NCBI GenBank assembly: GCA_017591395.1
Contig: WEDG01007273.1
Coordinates: 24,064-88,063 of the forward strand
Reading direction: 5' to 3'
Origin: Schistocephalus solidus
Lineage: Eukaryota > Platyhelminthes > Cestoda > Diphyllobothriidea > Diphyllobothriidae
DNA: 64,000 bases
Position 1 is the stretch's first letter. Each line of letters begins with the position of its first letter. Position numbers and translations under genes: made by a program. Below the pieces are notes generated by a model. The model worked only from the letters and a program-made list of their open reading frames with translations, was not told the origin of the DNA and searched no databases. Positions 21,940 through 32,775 of this stretch are shown in pieces.

Positions 21940-22311
21940 ATGCAACCCTTTGCCTTCTGCCAACAAACTTTCTTAACCTTCAATTATAGAACATGCGAGC
22001 AGAAGAAAGGGTCTCTGATGGATTCCCAAATATCCGGCCTAGTTGCAGAACTGGTCTTACAAGACCTGGAAAAAGTCGCTTTCAATCACTACGAACGAGC
22101 GTTTTGGCACCGATACGTGGACTGCACGTTCGTTATAACTGAAAGAAACATACTAACAGGCTTTTCAAACTTACCTAAGGCGATCTTTCCCGACATTCAT
22201 TTGACAAAGAAAGAAGAGAATGTCGAAAACTTGCCATTCATTGAAGTCTTCGTCACATTTATAGCCGATGGAGCACTTAATATCGTAGGAAGGCGACTAA
22301 CACAACTCTGA
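21940..22311 (+). pseudogene. Penelope-like RT palm segment
   Basis: The ORF has CEQKKGSLMDSQISGLVAEL (in active PLEs a G.xMGSPxSP block) and FWHRYVDCTFVITERN, where the catalytic YVDD has become YVDC. Loss of the second catalytic Asp is inactivating. DIHLTKKEENVENLPFIEVF corresponds to the segment after the palm. The ORF ends just before a short minisatellite at 22321. Confidence 0.8.
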
Positions 22312-22320
22312 TTCACAACT

Positions 22321-22361
22321 ACCATAGCAACCATAGCAACCATACCATAGCAACCATAGCA
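22321..22361 (+). repeat. CCATAGCAA minisatellite inside the Penelope-like element
   Basis: Four units of CCATAGCAA, one of them interrupted (CCATA), between the RT palm and thumb remnants. It adds a frame disruption to the element. Confidence 0.85.
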
Positions 22362-22611
22362 TGTAAATGCATCTGTGTTAGAGCACTCTTTCAAATGGTA
22401 CCAAGGCATTGCAGTGATCTGGAGAGAAGAGTACGAGAACTACGGCATCTTTGCGACCAACTGGCAAGGAATAGACACCCAACCAGCTGCATCAGCCGCT
22501 ATCTCCGCACGCACCACAGTTAAAAAACTGAAAAGAGCCACTAACACTCTGGCACACTCTACATCGCATAAAGAAGGTATCAAAAGAAACGGAACGTATC
22601 GGTGCAGAATT

Positions 22612-22807
22612 CGGTGTGGGTGTCGCCCATAAACCGACAGCTTACATGCGTACCCGAATCATGCAGATGAAGGACCAACAGGAGGTAATCGAGCAATCTG
22701 GGGTAGTTTGTCAAATCTCATGCTGTAGCTGTTCTCGGCATTATACAAAGCAGACCGGGCGACGACTTAGCTCGCGAGTAAGGGAGCACCAACGGACAGT
22801 ACGGTGA
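22612..22807 (+). pseudogene. Penelope-like GIY-YIG endonuclease segment
   Basis: ORF 22616-22807 encodes a linker and SGVVCQISCCSCSRHYTKQT then GRRLSSRVREHQRTVR. The GVV.xIxC..C...Y...TGR.L..R..EH pattern is the start of the GIY-YIG nuclease domain of Penelope-like elements, including the CxC-type zinc-binding pair before it. The Tyr of the second YIG triad is changed (YTK for YIG). Confidence 0.8.
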
Positions 22808-23165
22808 AGTGACCTGTTGCCTCAGATTGCGACCCACACCCTGGAGGAAAGCCACGAATTCAACTTCGCGAGTACGTAAGTAGTGGCGCGAACTGCTCAA
22901 GGGGTCGAGGTTTGACACCAACTCCATCATCAGACACTTTGATCGCACGTGCTATTTTCCCACGGCCAAAAGGAGCGGTCCAGTTTCGAGTCGGAAACAC
23001 ACACCGTCACGACGCCGTGAGAAGACGTGGACTCAGCCTTCCCTCCACCTCCTTTTCTCTTCCTTGGACCACAAAATCGCTCATTTGTTGTTGCACTCGC
23101 ACAGTCTCTGGTGACAAGCTCCTGTACGAGACCGGAAGCTCAAGCTAATAAACGCACTATCCCAG

Positions 23166-23761
23166 TGATCGCGTGGTAATCTTCTTTGCTACCCGAACCT
23201 AGGACTCGCATATTCGCTTTCACTCGGAGCTATATGTTCGTATTCTTTCGCGAGTCAGTCTGCTTAACCACACGAGTGGATCGGACAAGAACTAGTGAAC
23301 AGGATGAATGAGAAGATGCTAATCTTAGACAGAGCTTGAGTTTAACCAAGTGATCCACCGCTTGCATCCAAAGTCATAGTCTTCGGATATCGTCAATTTC
23401 CCGCTAACAGCGGGCACTGTCCGACTGATAACTGATGAAAAAACTCCCGCACAACATGCCTCCTACTCTCAAAACTGTACTTAATTAATGTTCCTCGGCC
23501 GATCGACTTATGGATAGCTTTGTCTGGTTTCTATACGTTTGCACCATCAAAAACACATAAACGCGCTAACAGAATTAACCAACTATTACCCCCAAGATAT
23601 TACCCCATATTGTGCCTATACCTCCATTTTATACAAATATGCCAAGATCATTAACAGGTAAATTACAGGTCTGGTAGCTGGAGTATGTTATTAAGTGCTT
23701 CTTCCTTTGTAACTTGGGGCACACATAGGATTCCAAAATAAAATAAGACAAGGAAACTTAC
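23166..23761. other. IFT74 intron 4, left-over sequence
   Basis: No gene or recognised repeat between the end of the Penelope-like remnant and exon 4. Confidence 0.5.
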
Positions 23762-23928
23762 TCACGATCCATGTTTGCAGTTTCCCGGTTGTCCTCTCGC
23801 ACCTTTGCCAGGAGTCTTTCGCGTTCCATTTGCGGATCTTCATGGCGCGCGGCCTCGGATAAAAGTTGATCCCGTTTGGCTTCGACTTCATGCAGCTGGC
23901 CAAACAAGCGCATGGCTTCCTGTTTGAT
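23762..23928 (-). CDS. IFT74: IFT74 exon 4 (coiled coil)
   Basis: Acceptor GCTTGCAG ends at 23929. Codons run IKQEAMRLFGQLHEVEAKRD, QLLSEAARHEDPQMERERLL and AKVREDNRETANMDRE. In human IFT74 the matching part also starts with KQEA and keeps the pattern of a Pro-Met-Glu-Arg-Glu-like turn followed by KxxDN.E.A.M.R. The donor is GA|GTAAGT at 23761-23756 (phase 2). A competing GTGAGT two codons earlier would put exon 5 out of frame, so GTAAGT was chosen. Confidence 0.92.
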
Positions 23929-26673
23929 CTGCAAGCATTCGAATGATAACCCGCACTGTTAAAACTTACTTATAAATCAAAAGTAGGCAGTATAATATAA
24001 CTACGTATGATAACCAGAACTCGATCACTTTCTTTCAGTAGTGAGGAGCTCACGTACGGTTTAATTCTTCCGTGCACATACCAAATTAGAAACAGCTGAT
24101 AAAGTTAATCTCTAGCACCATGAGGCATTAAAAGCTTTGAAAAACTGGAAGTTTCCTAGCAAGTTAGATTTCATGGACAGCTTTTCCTTCTAGGCTTAAA
24201 CAATTTTCACCTTGCATTGATGCACCATAATTACCTCTCCTAGTGCAAGGCATTTGCTCCTTGAAAGAGTGATAGGTTAACGGTTGAAGATAAGCCAGAG
24301 TTCGCATAGGCTACTTTTTTATCAATCCGATTTTCAGATTATCCCGGTTACGCGCCGAGACGATGCGCATGTGGATACAGCTGCTCGAACAATCTGACGG
24401 CAAATGCACACTATTCAAAGGGTCGAATAAACTCAACACAAAACTCGATACAAAGTCCGATCGGATGTGCATATCAGAGCAAGCGCTTCAACCCAGTCAC
24501 CACACCGCACCTGCCGTCTGCGAAGTGCCCAGCTTGCACACAATAAACTGTATTTTACCGTCTTACATTCTATAATATTGCGCAGAAAATTACTTATTTA
24601 TAAGCGATTGCAGACCTTATTCCTAAGATCACTACAAATGCTCCATAATTTTGGGACTTCAAGGTTAAGCTCAGTCAAGGAGCATAAAATCACTCAGAAG
24701 AATCAATCGAAGACTGTCGAGAAATATATCAAACTTAGGTCCGACAGCCCAAAAAATGATTAGGCACTGCACCCTACCTTGTCCCCACGTAGGTGGCTGG
24801 CGATGGGCGACCGAGTGGTAACTGTCAACGCTATACTCAGTGATTAGCAACCGGTGACGGACATCTCGGGCTTCAAAGTATCGGTACAAACCAACTGAAT
24901 ATTCTTCAAGATTTATGAGCTGCTTATCCCCCTTTAAAAATACAAGTCGAACCCAGTGACTTAACCGAAGCCGTCTTTCCCAAAACGTTCATGTTGTTTG
25001 ATAGTAATCGGATTAACTTTGGTGAAAGTGACTTTTCCAAAACGTTCCAATGAATTACCTATCAAGTTCTGTGGGGTCTCAGCTTCGTCTGGGCACATAC
25101 CGACGATTAATTGCAAATCGTTCCACCATTCTGAGAATGGGACCCGACCTCAAAAACCGTTCGAATAACTTACCTTAACTTCTTAACTCTGTCTTGGCAC
25201 CGGGCGCAAGTGCAGCCGTGAAACAGAGAGTGAGGTAGATGCAGGAAAAGTCTGCCCTTACTTTAACCAAGTGCAATTCAACATCCTTGCACCACTATGT
25301 TGTGGTGGTGGGGTGGTGGCACGCTAGTGTCAGCTTTACTTCCTTTTCCCTCTCCCAGGCACCAGTCGACTGTCCAAGGCCGGCAACTAGCTAAGTGTTG
25401 GATTTGGCGCAGTGACTAAGGCGGCATTTACACCTACAGTCGATGAGTGTCATCACAGGACTCTCATATACGACAGTATTTATAGACTTGCACATGCTCT
25501 GCACAACCTGAGTAACGCGTGTTGCGAACCAATTTGGTCTCCGTTTTTGAGCCAACGCGTCTTGTGCTCAATCCGCTATGGGGGAGGGGTGGGAGGGAGC
25601 GAAGCTCTATCACAGCCTTCGCATGCATAGAGGCCTTTTGAAAATCAATCTTTGCCATCGTCAGGCCGATTGGAGCCCTTCACTCCCAAACAGTTTGTTG
25701 GTACGAGTGATAAATTTTCGTTTGTATCGACAGTTTTCTACACCATTAGCTAGCTGTGCTCAATGGTCTTCAAGCACATTTCTTGAACTTACTCACCCAC
25801 GGACTTTTACAAGCAACATCCATTCAAATTCTCATTCGGTTTTACACACGCTCGCTCACTCTCTGGCGTCTTCTGATGCTGTCAGGGAAGATCCTGATCT
25901 CACAAGCGCCCATTGCTCTCTGGGATTAAGAAAAGAATACTTGGTAACCTTTGTATGATGTATGTTTGAAGCTGTACATGTATCAGATGTCAATTGAAAA
26001 CTGTCACGCTACTAAAACAACAATTTGTTTTCGCGAGTGGGATCATTGCTAGTGGCTGGCACGATGTTTGAATTAAGGCCCACATCCTAGCGGGCATTAA
26101 TTACTCCGAATTTATGTTGTATGATAATAAGCATTAAACAGGACAAAAAAGTTGTTTCGACTCAAAAGCATAATGTAGCATTTTAACTGGCGCTTAATGG
26201 TCAAAATGAAAAAGGCGAGTTTTCAGGAAAAGAAGCATTCAACGATCTGATGCTTCAAACTGCAGGTTGAAACTTCTCTCAGGACAGTCAAGCAATTTCA
26301 GTTTGTTCAAACTCAATCTTTATGAGCAGAGTCTACTTTGGGTGGATAAGCGATCATTGAGGTTGGTCATCCACCCCTTATTAGTCGTCGTTGGCGTTCA
26401 ACAGCCAATGGTGGTGTTTTAAACGGCAGACACCTATAATAACCAGCCTTAACGGACGCAGTTCTCCCTTCGGACTAAACATATTGTCTGACGTTCACGT
26501 ATATGGACTCTGCCCCAAAAAATCCAAAATTTCTGAACGTTCATACTGAATCAATTGTATACTTAATATTCTCCTTCGTCCGATGGTTCGCAATCTGATG
26601 GAGCATTTAAGCAGAATTTTTCTCAAAAGCTAGGACTTTCGGCAAAAGGTAGGCAGGAGTAGACAAAGCAAAC
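23929..26673. other. IFT74 intron 3
   Basis: About 2.7 kb of intron. Apart from a GC-rich block resembling the family G 3' UTR at 25205-25460 nothing is recognised. The plus-strand ORFs here (for example 25578-25958) lack any domain and lie antisense in the intron. Confidence 0.6.
25205..25460 (+). repeat. Possible family G 3' UTR relic
   Basis: Shares with 20280-20500 the words AGAGAGTG.GGTA, TGCAG, CACCA.x.TGTGGT, GGCACGC and CCCTCTCCCA, although the blocks are partly rearranged. Weak, diverged similarity. Confidence 0.35.
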
Positions 26674-26850
26674 CTGAGACGAGACGATGTCCACTTCCAG
26701 GTCCCTCCGCCGAGACGACAGTTCGTCAAGAGTCTTCTGACCGTTGGCCAACTGGTTGAGTAAATGCTCGTTTAAATCTCGGAGCCGCAAATACTCTGCA
26801 CGTTGCTCATCTGTCATGTCCTCGACCACGCTCTCGGCCATCTTCTTTTC
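26674..26850 (-). CDS. IFT74: IFT74 exon 3 (coiled coil)
   Basis: Acceptor GTGATAG precedes GAA at 26850; donor CAG|GTTTGC at 26673. The 59 codons encode EKKMAESVVEDMTDEQRAEY, LRLRDLNEHLLNQLANGQKT and LDELSSRRRDLEVDIVSSQ. The M...Q..EYL.L...NE.LL.EL..LQ..LD.L...LE.EI..SQ pattern aligns without gaps with human IFT74 just before its VKQEA segment. Both ends are phase 0. Confidence 0.93.
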
Positions 26851-26934
26851 CTATCACGACAAGCGGAAGGTCATTTGGATCAACCATTATGTGAATATGA
26901 ATATGCCATTTGACCAACATATGAAAAAAATCGG

Positions 26935-27017
26935 TGGCCTCTGTGGGATTCGAACCTATGACCGCAAGAGGAAGGCTTCAGTACAGCCAACGCTCTAGCC
27001 AACTAAGCTACGAGGCC
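26935..27017 (-). repeat. tRNA-like sequence, probably a tRNA-derived SINE head (IFT74 intron 2)
   Basis: The minus strand reads GGCCTCG, TAGCTTAGTTGGCTAGAGC (box A and a D-arm that pairs), and GGTTCGAATCC (box B/T loop), closing with GAGGCC. The acceptor stem pairs except at its last position. The anticodon stem pairs only 4 bp (GGCT/AGCC) and the T stem has mismatches, so a working tRNA is unlikely. The pol III box A and box B words are good. A second, more decayed tRNA-like piece lies at 27239-27315. Confidence 0.65.
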
Positions 27018-27238
27018 CCCACCAGGAGCCGTGAGCTTAACCACACTTGCGTCAAGGTACCCGATCAGCCTACTGCAAAGTATGCAAACCACCAATTCTT
27101 ATTCAGTAAGCTGACTACCCAAGCAGGATTTCCCAAGTAATTAATTTAGAATCCACCAGATGACTACCAGGCAAAATTTATTAGCAGAGGATTTTTGGCC
27201 GATTTTAAGGATTCATTTGACACACTTAGGCAAAACTA

Positions 27239-27358
27239 AGCGGCCTCGATGGGATTCAAACTCACGACCCCCCGGTGTGGCCTCATAGCCCAAGTGGCTA
27301 AGGTAATGGCTCTACTGACTCCTCGCCCTTGTTGTCGTTGGGCCTATTTACATCGAGG
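27239..27358. repeat. Second tRNA-like/SINE relic, mixed orientation
   Basis: On the minus strand a box B-like GAGTTTGAATCCC (about 27248-27262) and CGAGGCCG. On the plus strand GGCCTCATAGCCCAAGTGGC (27279-27298) resembles a 5' half with a D-arm; the piece ends CGAGGCC at about 27354. It looks like two tRNA-like halves joined head to head. Confidence 0.4.
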
Positions 27359-27493
27359 CCAACAAGTTTTTTACAAATTGGTCAAATAAACTATTTATAT
27401 CTGTTAAAAAGCACTATTACTACGGACATTAACGTGATAAGTGAATTTCAGAGTCATTAACAGCAGGTCGAATGACAGGAGGGGGAAAAGTAC

Positions 27494-27682
27494 CTGGTCG
27501 AATTCCGTCTCCAAGGCCATGACCTGCGCTTCCCTCTTCTTCCTCTCCTCGAAAAGACGCTCCAAATTCAGTTCTGCCCGCTCGTTGGCTGCCTTAACTT
27601 CTTCCCAGTCCAATTCTATAGTCGCAATATCGTGGCCAATGGTGGCCTTGTCCACAAGAGTATTATAATCTCCAAGTTCCCC
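27494..27682 (-). CDS. IFT74: IFT74 exon 2 (coiled coil)
   Basis: Acceptor ATCATCCTAG precedes GGG at 27682; donor CAG|GTACTT at 27493. The 63 codons start GELGDYNTLVDKA (human: GQLADYNMLVDKL) and continue WEEVKAANERAELNLERLFE and ERKKREAQVMALETEFDQ. Gap-free alignment with the human segment supports both borders. Both ends are phase 0. Confidence 0.94.
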
Positions 27683-30364
27683 CTAGGATGATAAAAAGAA
27701 GATCTACACGGAAGGCAGAACGACTTAAGGCTTAATGAACATAAAAAAACAGACAGCAGGAGGGAGACAAAGCGATGCCTGTTTATACGTCGGCTGACGT
27801 GACCGGTTTTAAACCTATAAGTCGAAGTTTCGTATGCCTATTTTTATGTTTGCTTCTGCCGAGAGGGTAAATTTTGGATTGCATCTTGGATTGCGCACCC
27901 TCATTAAGCGTTGCTGCTTTCGTACTTTTTAGTGTGATGAAGTAGAGTAGGTAGAGCATACAAAAAAGGTAACAATGAATGGGCGTAAATTTTCGAAATT
28001 TGTGCCCCAGCTCGTCGTCAGACTTTGGGATGTGTACAAGAACAATTAACTAATTAACCGTGTCTAACAGAAGTTTCTGCGTGCATCAATGTCTGAATCG
28101 GTAAGAAGTCAAACAGAAAGGTATATCGAACGACACGGCCATTCATGCACTAAAACCAATGACCTGGCAAACGCTCCCATATGTTGAAAATGTATCCGAA
28201 CTTGTCGAAAAACAACTAAGAAAACATCAGATACAATTACAACACCATCCCGCATCGATCTTCGCTCACAGCTTGTACACCTTAAGGACAAGGTTGGTTA
28301 TCTTGATAGAAAAGGTGTTGTCTACAACTTTCAATGTTCCAGTTGTGGTGCTGTTTATTGTGCACAAACTACGAAATCCGTCACAACCCACACACACGAA
28401 CATCAGTTAGCGGTTAGAAGACGAGACCACCTATCCCAGGTCACCATGCGCACACTGGATACTGGGTATAAATTTGTATGAGGGAGCACTCGTATTGTGG
28501 GCACCTGCCCAATGAGAAATGACCGCGAATTCCTGGAAGCAATGCACTTAGATGAGGCATGCATCAATTGGCATATCGATTTAGATGCTACATACTAAAT
28601 CCTCAAGGACAAATTCAAATGCGCACGGCCAATCATGAAGGGATAATAAACTGCACTTAACGCGTATTGGCGCAAACATGGCTCAACCATAGGATATTCT
28701 GTTTGACACGGTTACTTAGTAAATGGTTCCTGTACACATCCCAAAGCCTGACGACGAGCTGGGGCACCATTTTCGAACATTTACGCATTAAAGTTTGTAT
28801 CTTCCCAAAGAATTTCATCTCTTCTAATTAAATATGTTGGATGCCCGTATTTTAATACATAAATATATATGACCGGCTTTTAGATTAAGGTCTTCATGTC
28901 TATTAACTATAGGCATAACAACAGCTGTTGTTACAGATGGACAGCAGGTTTGTCATCTCATAAATTTCGACTAAAATTCTGAAACACGTTTGTGAGTAGA
29001 AAAGCATTAATTGCGTAGGTTTGGAATATGAATTTTCATACAGGCTTATCCAAAGATATTTCGGTCACGACAGGATGCAGGCTGCGAAAAGAGATTCTTT
29101 CCAAGTGGTTGTAATATCTAAACTCTGTACAAAAGGACCACTTAAGTAGTCGGAATCTTCCTCACTGCTTTCCAATGCCTTCATAAGTTCAAATAACTTT
29201 TATAGAAAGTATGCACGAGAATATTTTTTCTTGTACTCATTTGGCAACGAAACGACATCTTTCAGTTTTGAAAAACTTTAGTAATGAGATTTTTAAGACC
29301 GTCAAAGTTCCAATCACAGAGCATCTTATCTGTCCAATTTTTAAGTGCTCCTTATAATGTACAAATACGGTTGAGATTCCTTGCAACATTTTATGAAAAC
29401 CATGTGAAGTTTTTTTCATAGGTTGGAAAAATGTGTGATTATTCTTTGATGAAATGTACACAGCATGCAGTTTGGAAATCCTGAATGCAAGTGAAACCGA
29501 AGTTCAGGTTTCAGTACAAGGAACAGTATATTTGTGCAAGTTCTTCAACAAAATATATCTAAATTTATAAGTGCAGCGAAATAAATTGGAAACAAATAAT
29601 GCTAATTAAATAGCCATTAAGTAGTCATTTGTTTTTAGAGACGGTCGGAAAGAAGCTCATTCAAAAGCCGGCAGTGAACTATTTCGGGATTATGCTGCAC
29701 TTTAAGTAATCCTAAGACCCTACTTAAGTAATCTTTTTAAAACGAAAACACATTTAGGAATTTCGGTCGAAGATTACTGCATGTTACCTTGAACGCTTGG
29801 GAGGTGCCATATAAAGTATAAAAAGCTGACTACACAACAAGGATAAGCATATGTGGTTATCCACGCGAATGGAAATCCCCACATGTGGCGCTGCGCCAAA
29901 TTCAGCGCTAAAATTTAGCGCAAGTCACCTGCATCACAGGGGGTTCCTAGTCCCATGCCCTATCTACAAGGCTTAAGGAGGATGCACGTCCCATCCCCAC
30001 TCACAAATTAAAATGTTTCTAACACCTATTTGAATAATATTATTTTATAATTATTTCATTAGATAACCGGTAGAGTGATGTGGAGATAACCCATTGTCCA
30101 ACGTTTATTATGTGTCGTTATTTTTTAAGTTATAATGTTATTGTAACCAATAAGGAGTTCAGAGGCATCGCGTACCATTCCCTTAATAAAAGTAAAATGA
30201 ACTGAAGTGACGATGCACCGTATCCTAACTCCAACTCAACCAAACGCAGCAAAGCTATACGAATGGTTTTGGTATTCAGTTTAAAATTAGCTGACTCATC
30301 GTAATCTGGTTTACCGGCATTTTTAAAAGTGCATACGTGGCGGGAGAATATCGAAGGAGCTAAC
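27683..30364. other. IFT74 intron 1
   Basis: 2.7 kb intron. It contains a Penelope-like fragment at 28140-28640. The remaining 27683-28140 and 28641-30364 show no supported gene. Confidence 0.6.
28140..28640 (+). pseudogene. Second Penelope-like element, GIY-YIG end
   Basis: ORF 28159-28410 starts LPYVENVSELVEKQLRKHQI, the connector before the nuclease. After a frameshift the adjacent frame gives LKDKVGYLDRKGVVYNFQCS, SCGAVYCAQTTKSVTTHTHE and RRRDHLSQVTMRTLDTGYKF. The GVVY.F.C..C...Y...T......H..EH pattern and a following D..S...H-type segment mark a GIY-YIG domain. The YIG triad reads YCA. Sequence differs enough from 21060-23165 to be a separate family. Confidence 0.8.
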
Positions 30365-30754
30365 CTGTAAGTTTCGCAACTCGGAAGCCAGTTGTTCGGC
30401 CATCTGCTCATATTGAATGAAACTCTGACTCTCCTTTTCCGCTTCTTCATTCTGGCTTACGATTGTCGCCAACTCCGTGGAGATTTCAGTAATCTTGTTA
30501 CGTAACACGCCAAAAAAGTAAGAACGGTCTTCAATCTGCCTGCGAGGGCCTTTCACGCCAGTCTTGAGACCACCCAGGCCTTGATGCGTGATTGGTCGGT
30601 CTTCGATGCAAAGGCTTGTGTTCAGCGTGGCCCCACCGGCGCCTCCGCCGCCACGAGTCGTCGGTCGCATTCCAGTTGTTAGGCGTGTAGCAGTGCCGAT
30701 CGGGGCGACAGGGACCTGGCCCGTCTTCAGACGCGCACCGGTCACTGGGCGCAT
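30365..30754 (-). CDS. IFT74: IFT74 exon 1 (first recognised coding exon)
   Basis: 130 codons from ATG at 30754 to the donor CAG|GTTAGC at 30364. Residues 1-45 are Arg/Gly/Thr-rich and basic (MRPVTGARLKTG...MRPTTRGGGGAGG), like the disordered IFT74 N-terminus, which is known to contact the acidic tail of tubulin. The diagnostic block follows: IEDRPITHQGLGGLKTGVKG, PRRQIEDRSYFFGVLRNKI, then coiled coil ending MAEQLASELRNLQ. Human IFT74 has about 25 more residues at the N-terminus, so this ATG may be the true start of a shorter protein or an upstream exon may exist. An AG at 30758-30759 just before ATC-ATG leaves that possibility open. Confidence 0.93.
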
Positions 30755-32775
30755 GATCTTTTAGCAGATAGTATGAATAAGGGTTTGGTGGCATAGAGAT
30801 ATAACAACGTCGTACTTAAATGAAAACAGTAGTATTATAAAATAATACATCATGACACGAAGACCTTTACCACTAAACTCCCCCACATAGCTCGTAATGC
30901 CCATGACAGTTGAGCTCTGATCGATTTCTCCACTAAAGTCACTCATTCCGATAGATGCAAAGATGGGAATTTTATGAAGCAGATCAGAACTATAAGCTGC
31001 GATCATTTCAACTGCATCTGCGGCTGTCTCTGGGAGTGGATTCGAGTGAGAATTCGAAGAGTCAGACGAATAAGTGTCTTATTCAAGAGATCGCATTTAC
31101 TCATTCTCTCAAACATTCCGTTCAGTACTAATAAAGGAACTATAAGCCATGTTCTCAGTGAGTAGTTTTTAAGGCATCGGATACCGCACTGATATTCGTT
31201 CGGAAATAGAACTGTCAATCCCCAGACTACGTGAGATCTATCAGTTTAGCTAGACGATCAAGTACGCAAGCGGAGGCCCTGCAATCAAGTACCCACACCA
31301 CAAACAGACTGCTTAAATTGCCGTAAAATAAAGGAATTTTAGCGTATTCGCGCATTAAGTTACGCCAATAATTTGTTTTGCAATTTCTAATAGAAGTCTG
31401 AGTTTATTTTTAGTTCTGAATATTGCAGTTGGTTTTGGAAGTAACTATTTTGACCCAAAACCCATGCACATTCACCATTTACGACATTGAGTTTAAAAAT
31501 TTTTCCAGACCCGAATTCCGACTGTCATGAACGTCATCCGTCTTCGCTTCGATAGTTTGAATTAGAATACTGAGGCATATTGATGAACGAGGAGTGAACT
31601 GAAGTTCTACAACAGTTCGGACTAAGAATCTGTGCAAACGATAATTTCGATGCAGAAACAGTACCGATCTACGTTCTTGGCCGGTTATCAACTGAAGAAT
31701 ATTCGCTGACCTGAATGGGCAAATCAGAGACGAGGATTCTTAAATTTCGAAATGTTCAGGAGCTGGACAGGAAACTTCTCTGTGAGGACCGTGAGTCAGC
31801 AAATTAGGGAAGCAAAATAATTCGGGTGGCACTTGTCTAGACCGGTTACGAGAGAAACCAATGGGACAGCGTGGCTCGCCTTTGGGTGTTTTTACTTATC
31901 AATAAGCAGGCATACTAATTTTGGAAGGCTCCTTCAAATTAAGTTGATGCAAATGATAATTTTGGATATTCGGTTGGAAGGGCATTACTTTAGCCATCAA
32001 GGATAAAGATCATATTTGCTAATCAGGAACTAAACCTGTCAAAGGCAAAGGAAAAATTTGGATATTTGACCATACTGAGAACATGTGCGTTAACGTTTGA
32101 TTATCGTGCTATAAAAAATTAAAGCTACCCAAATAAAAATGTTTTAAGGATATTTTAAGGATCTATTGGCTAAAAATTAATTTGGAGTTAACATCGAAAA
32201 GTGTTAAAGTCATTCTACACGATAATGGAAACGTTCTTTAAGGTTCCTGTGCAAAATGCACGTATATATGCGCCTGTTTGTATATGATTCCGATAAGGAA
32301 TCGCGTTCAGTACCCTTCAAAGAAGCTGCAAAAGCAGTGAAGCTTATTTTGTGGAACGGATTCTAGTCACACTGGATTTTTCAAAACATCCCCAGTTTAT
32401 CAATTGAGCGGTAAGACGGTCGTTCCAGCTGGTTTTCGCTTATGCATCTTCACTGCCTGTGTTTTGCTACAAACGTATTCGATGTATGGACTTTGAACTG
32501 CCTATTGGGGCTCTCAATTTAGTTCCACCAAAAACTGTCCCTCCATCAGCTCTTAGAAGTGGACGATAAAGTCGGTCATTGCAAGACATATAGATGTAGG
32601 CTTACAAGAAGTAAGGAGGGTGTTTGCCATGATCCCCATACCACCTCTATGCCACTTGGCTTTACTATTGACGCTTTTAACGACCTTATATCGAAAGAAT
32701 GTGATGACGTTACTAAAAGATTCAGGAAAGTGGTTTGCATCGAGTCCCAGAGGTTGTGTCCCATGACCTCCAACT
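30755..32775. other. IFT74 upstream region, unassigned
   Basis: The IFT74 promoter and any 5' UTR exon should lie here, but I see no clear promoter motif. A minus-strand ORF at 30761-31006 contains MSDFSGEIDQSSTVMGIT but its possible donors do not join in frame to exon 1. Confidence 0.4.

Larger units (their letters stand above)
21060..23165 (+). mobile_element. Penelope-like element with RT and GIY-YIG remnants, in IFT74 intron 4
   Basis: Plus strand, antisense to the gene. In order: N-terminal region (21360-21600, VVMNRVDYNGQAETLLDNQQ and a MIGYLTRLL segment); RT entry (about 21620-21720, VVRFCGLPKIPKPN then LLRPIVAWKGSP); the first Asp-type block (21800-21880, MVNFAVVSVFIAIPPGLARE); RT palm ORF 21940-22311; thumb (22365-22510, VRALFQMVPRHCS and RNRHPTSCISRYLR); linker (GVAHKPTAYMRTRIMQMKDQ, about 22612-22680); GIY-YIG domain near 22706-22807. 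This is the domain order of Penelope-like elements. Multiple frameshifts and stops make it inactive. Confidence 0.85.
20591..30754 (-). other. IFT74: IFT74 gene, 5' half (five coding exons, 3' part not in view)
   Basis: IFT74 is a coiled-coil subunit of the IFT-B core. With IFT81 it forms a module that carries tubulin into growing cilia. The five exons join in frame (intron phases 0, 0, 0, 2) and encode about 362 residues that align, from memory of the human protein, with roughly its first 355-360 of 600 residues. The spliced order, the GT-AG borders and the DRPITHQG..GMKTG-like block make the identification firm. Introns are about 2.7, 0.64, 2.7 and 3.0 kb. The fifth intron (donor at 20590) runs left through dense retrotransposons; no later exon was found down to position 1. 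Confidence 0.93.

Noticed and set aside
26935..27017. Functional tRNA gene
   Set aside because: Mismatches in anticodon and T stems and at the last acceptor pair; better explained as a SINE head or pseudogene.
30761..31006. Upstream first coding exon of IFT74 (MSDFSGEIDQSSTV...)
   Set aside because: The best donor (G|GTAAAG) is phase 1, whereas the only nearby acceptor before ATG at 30754 needs phase 0; no similarity to known IFT74 starts.
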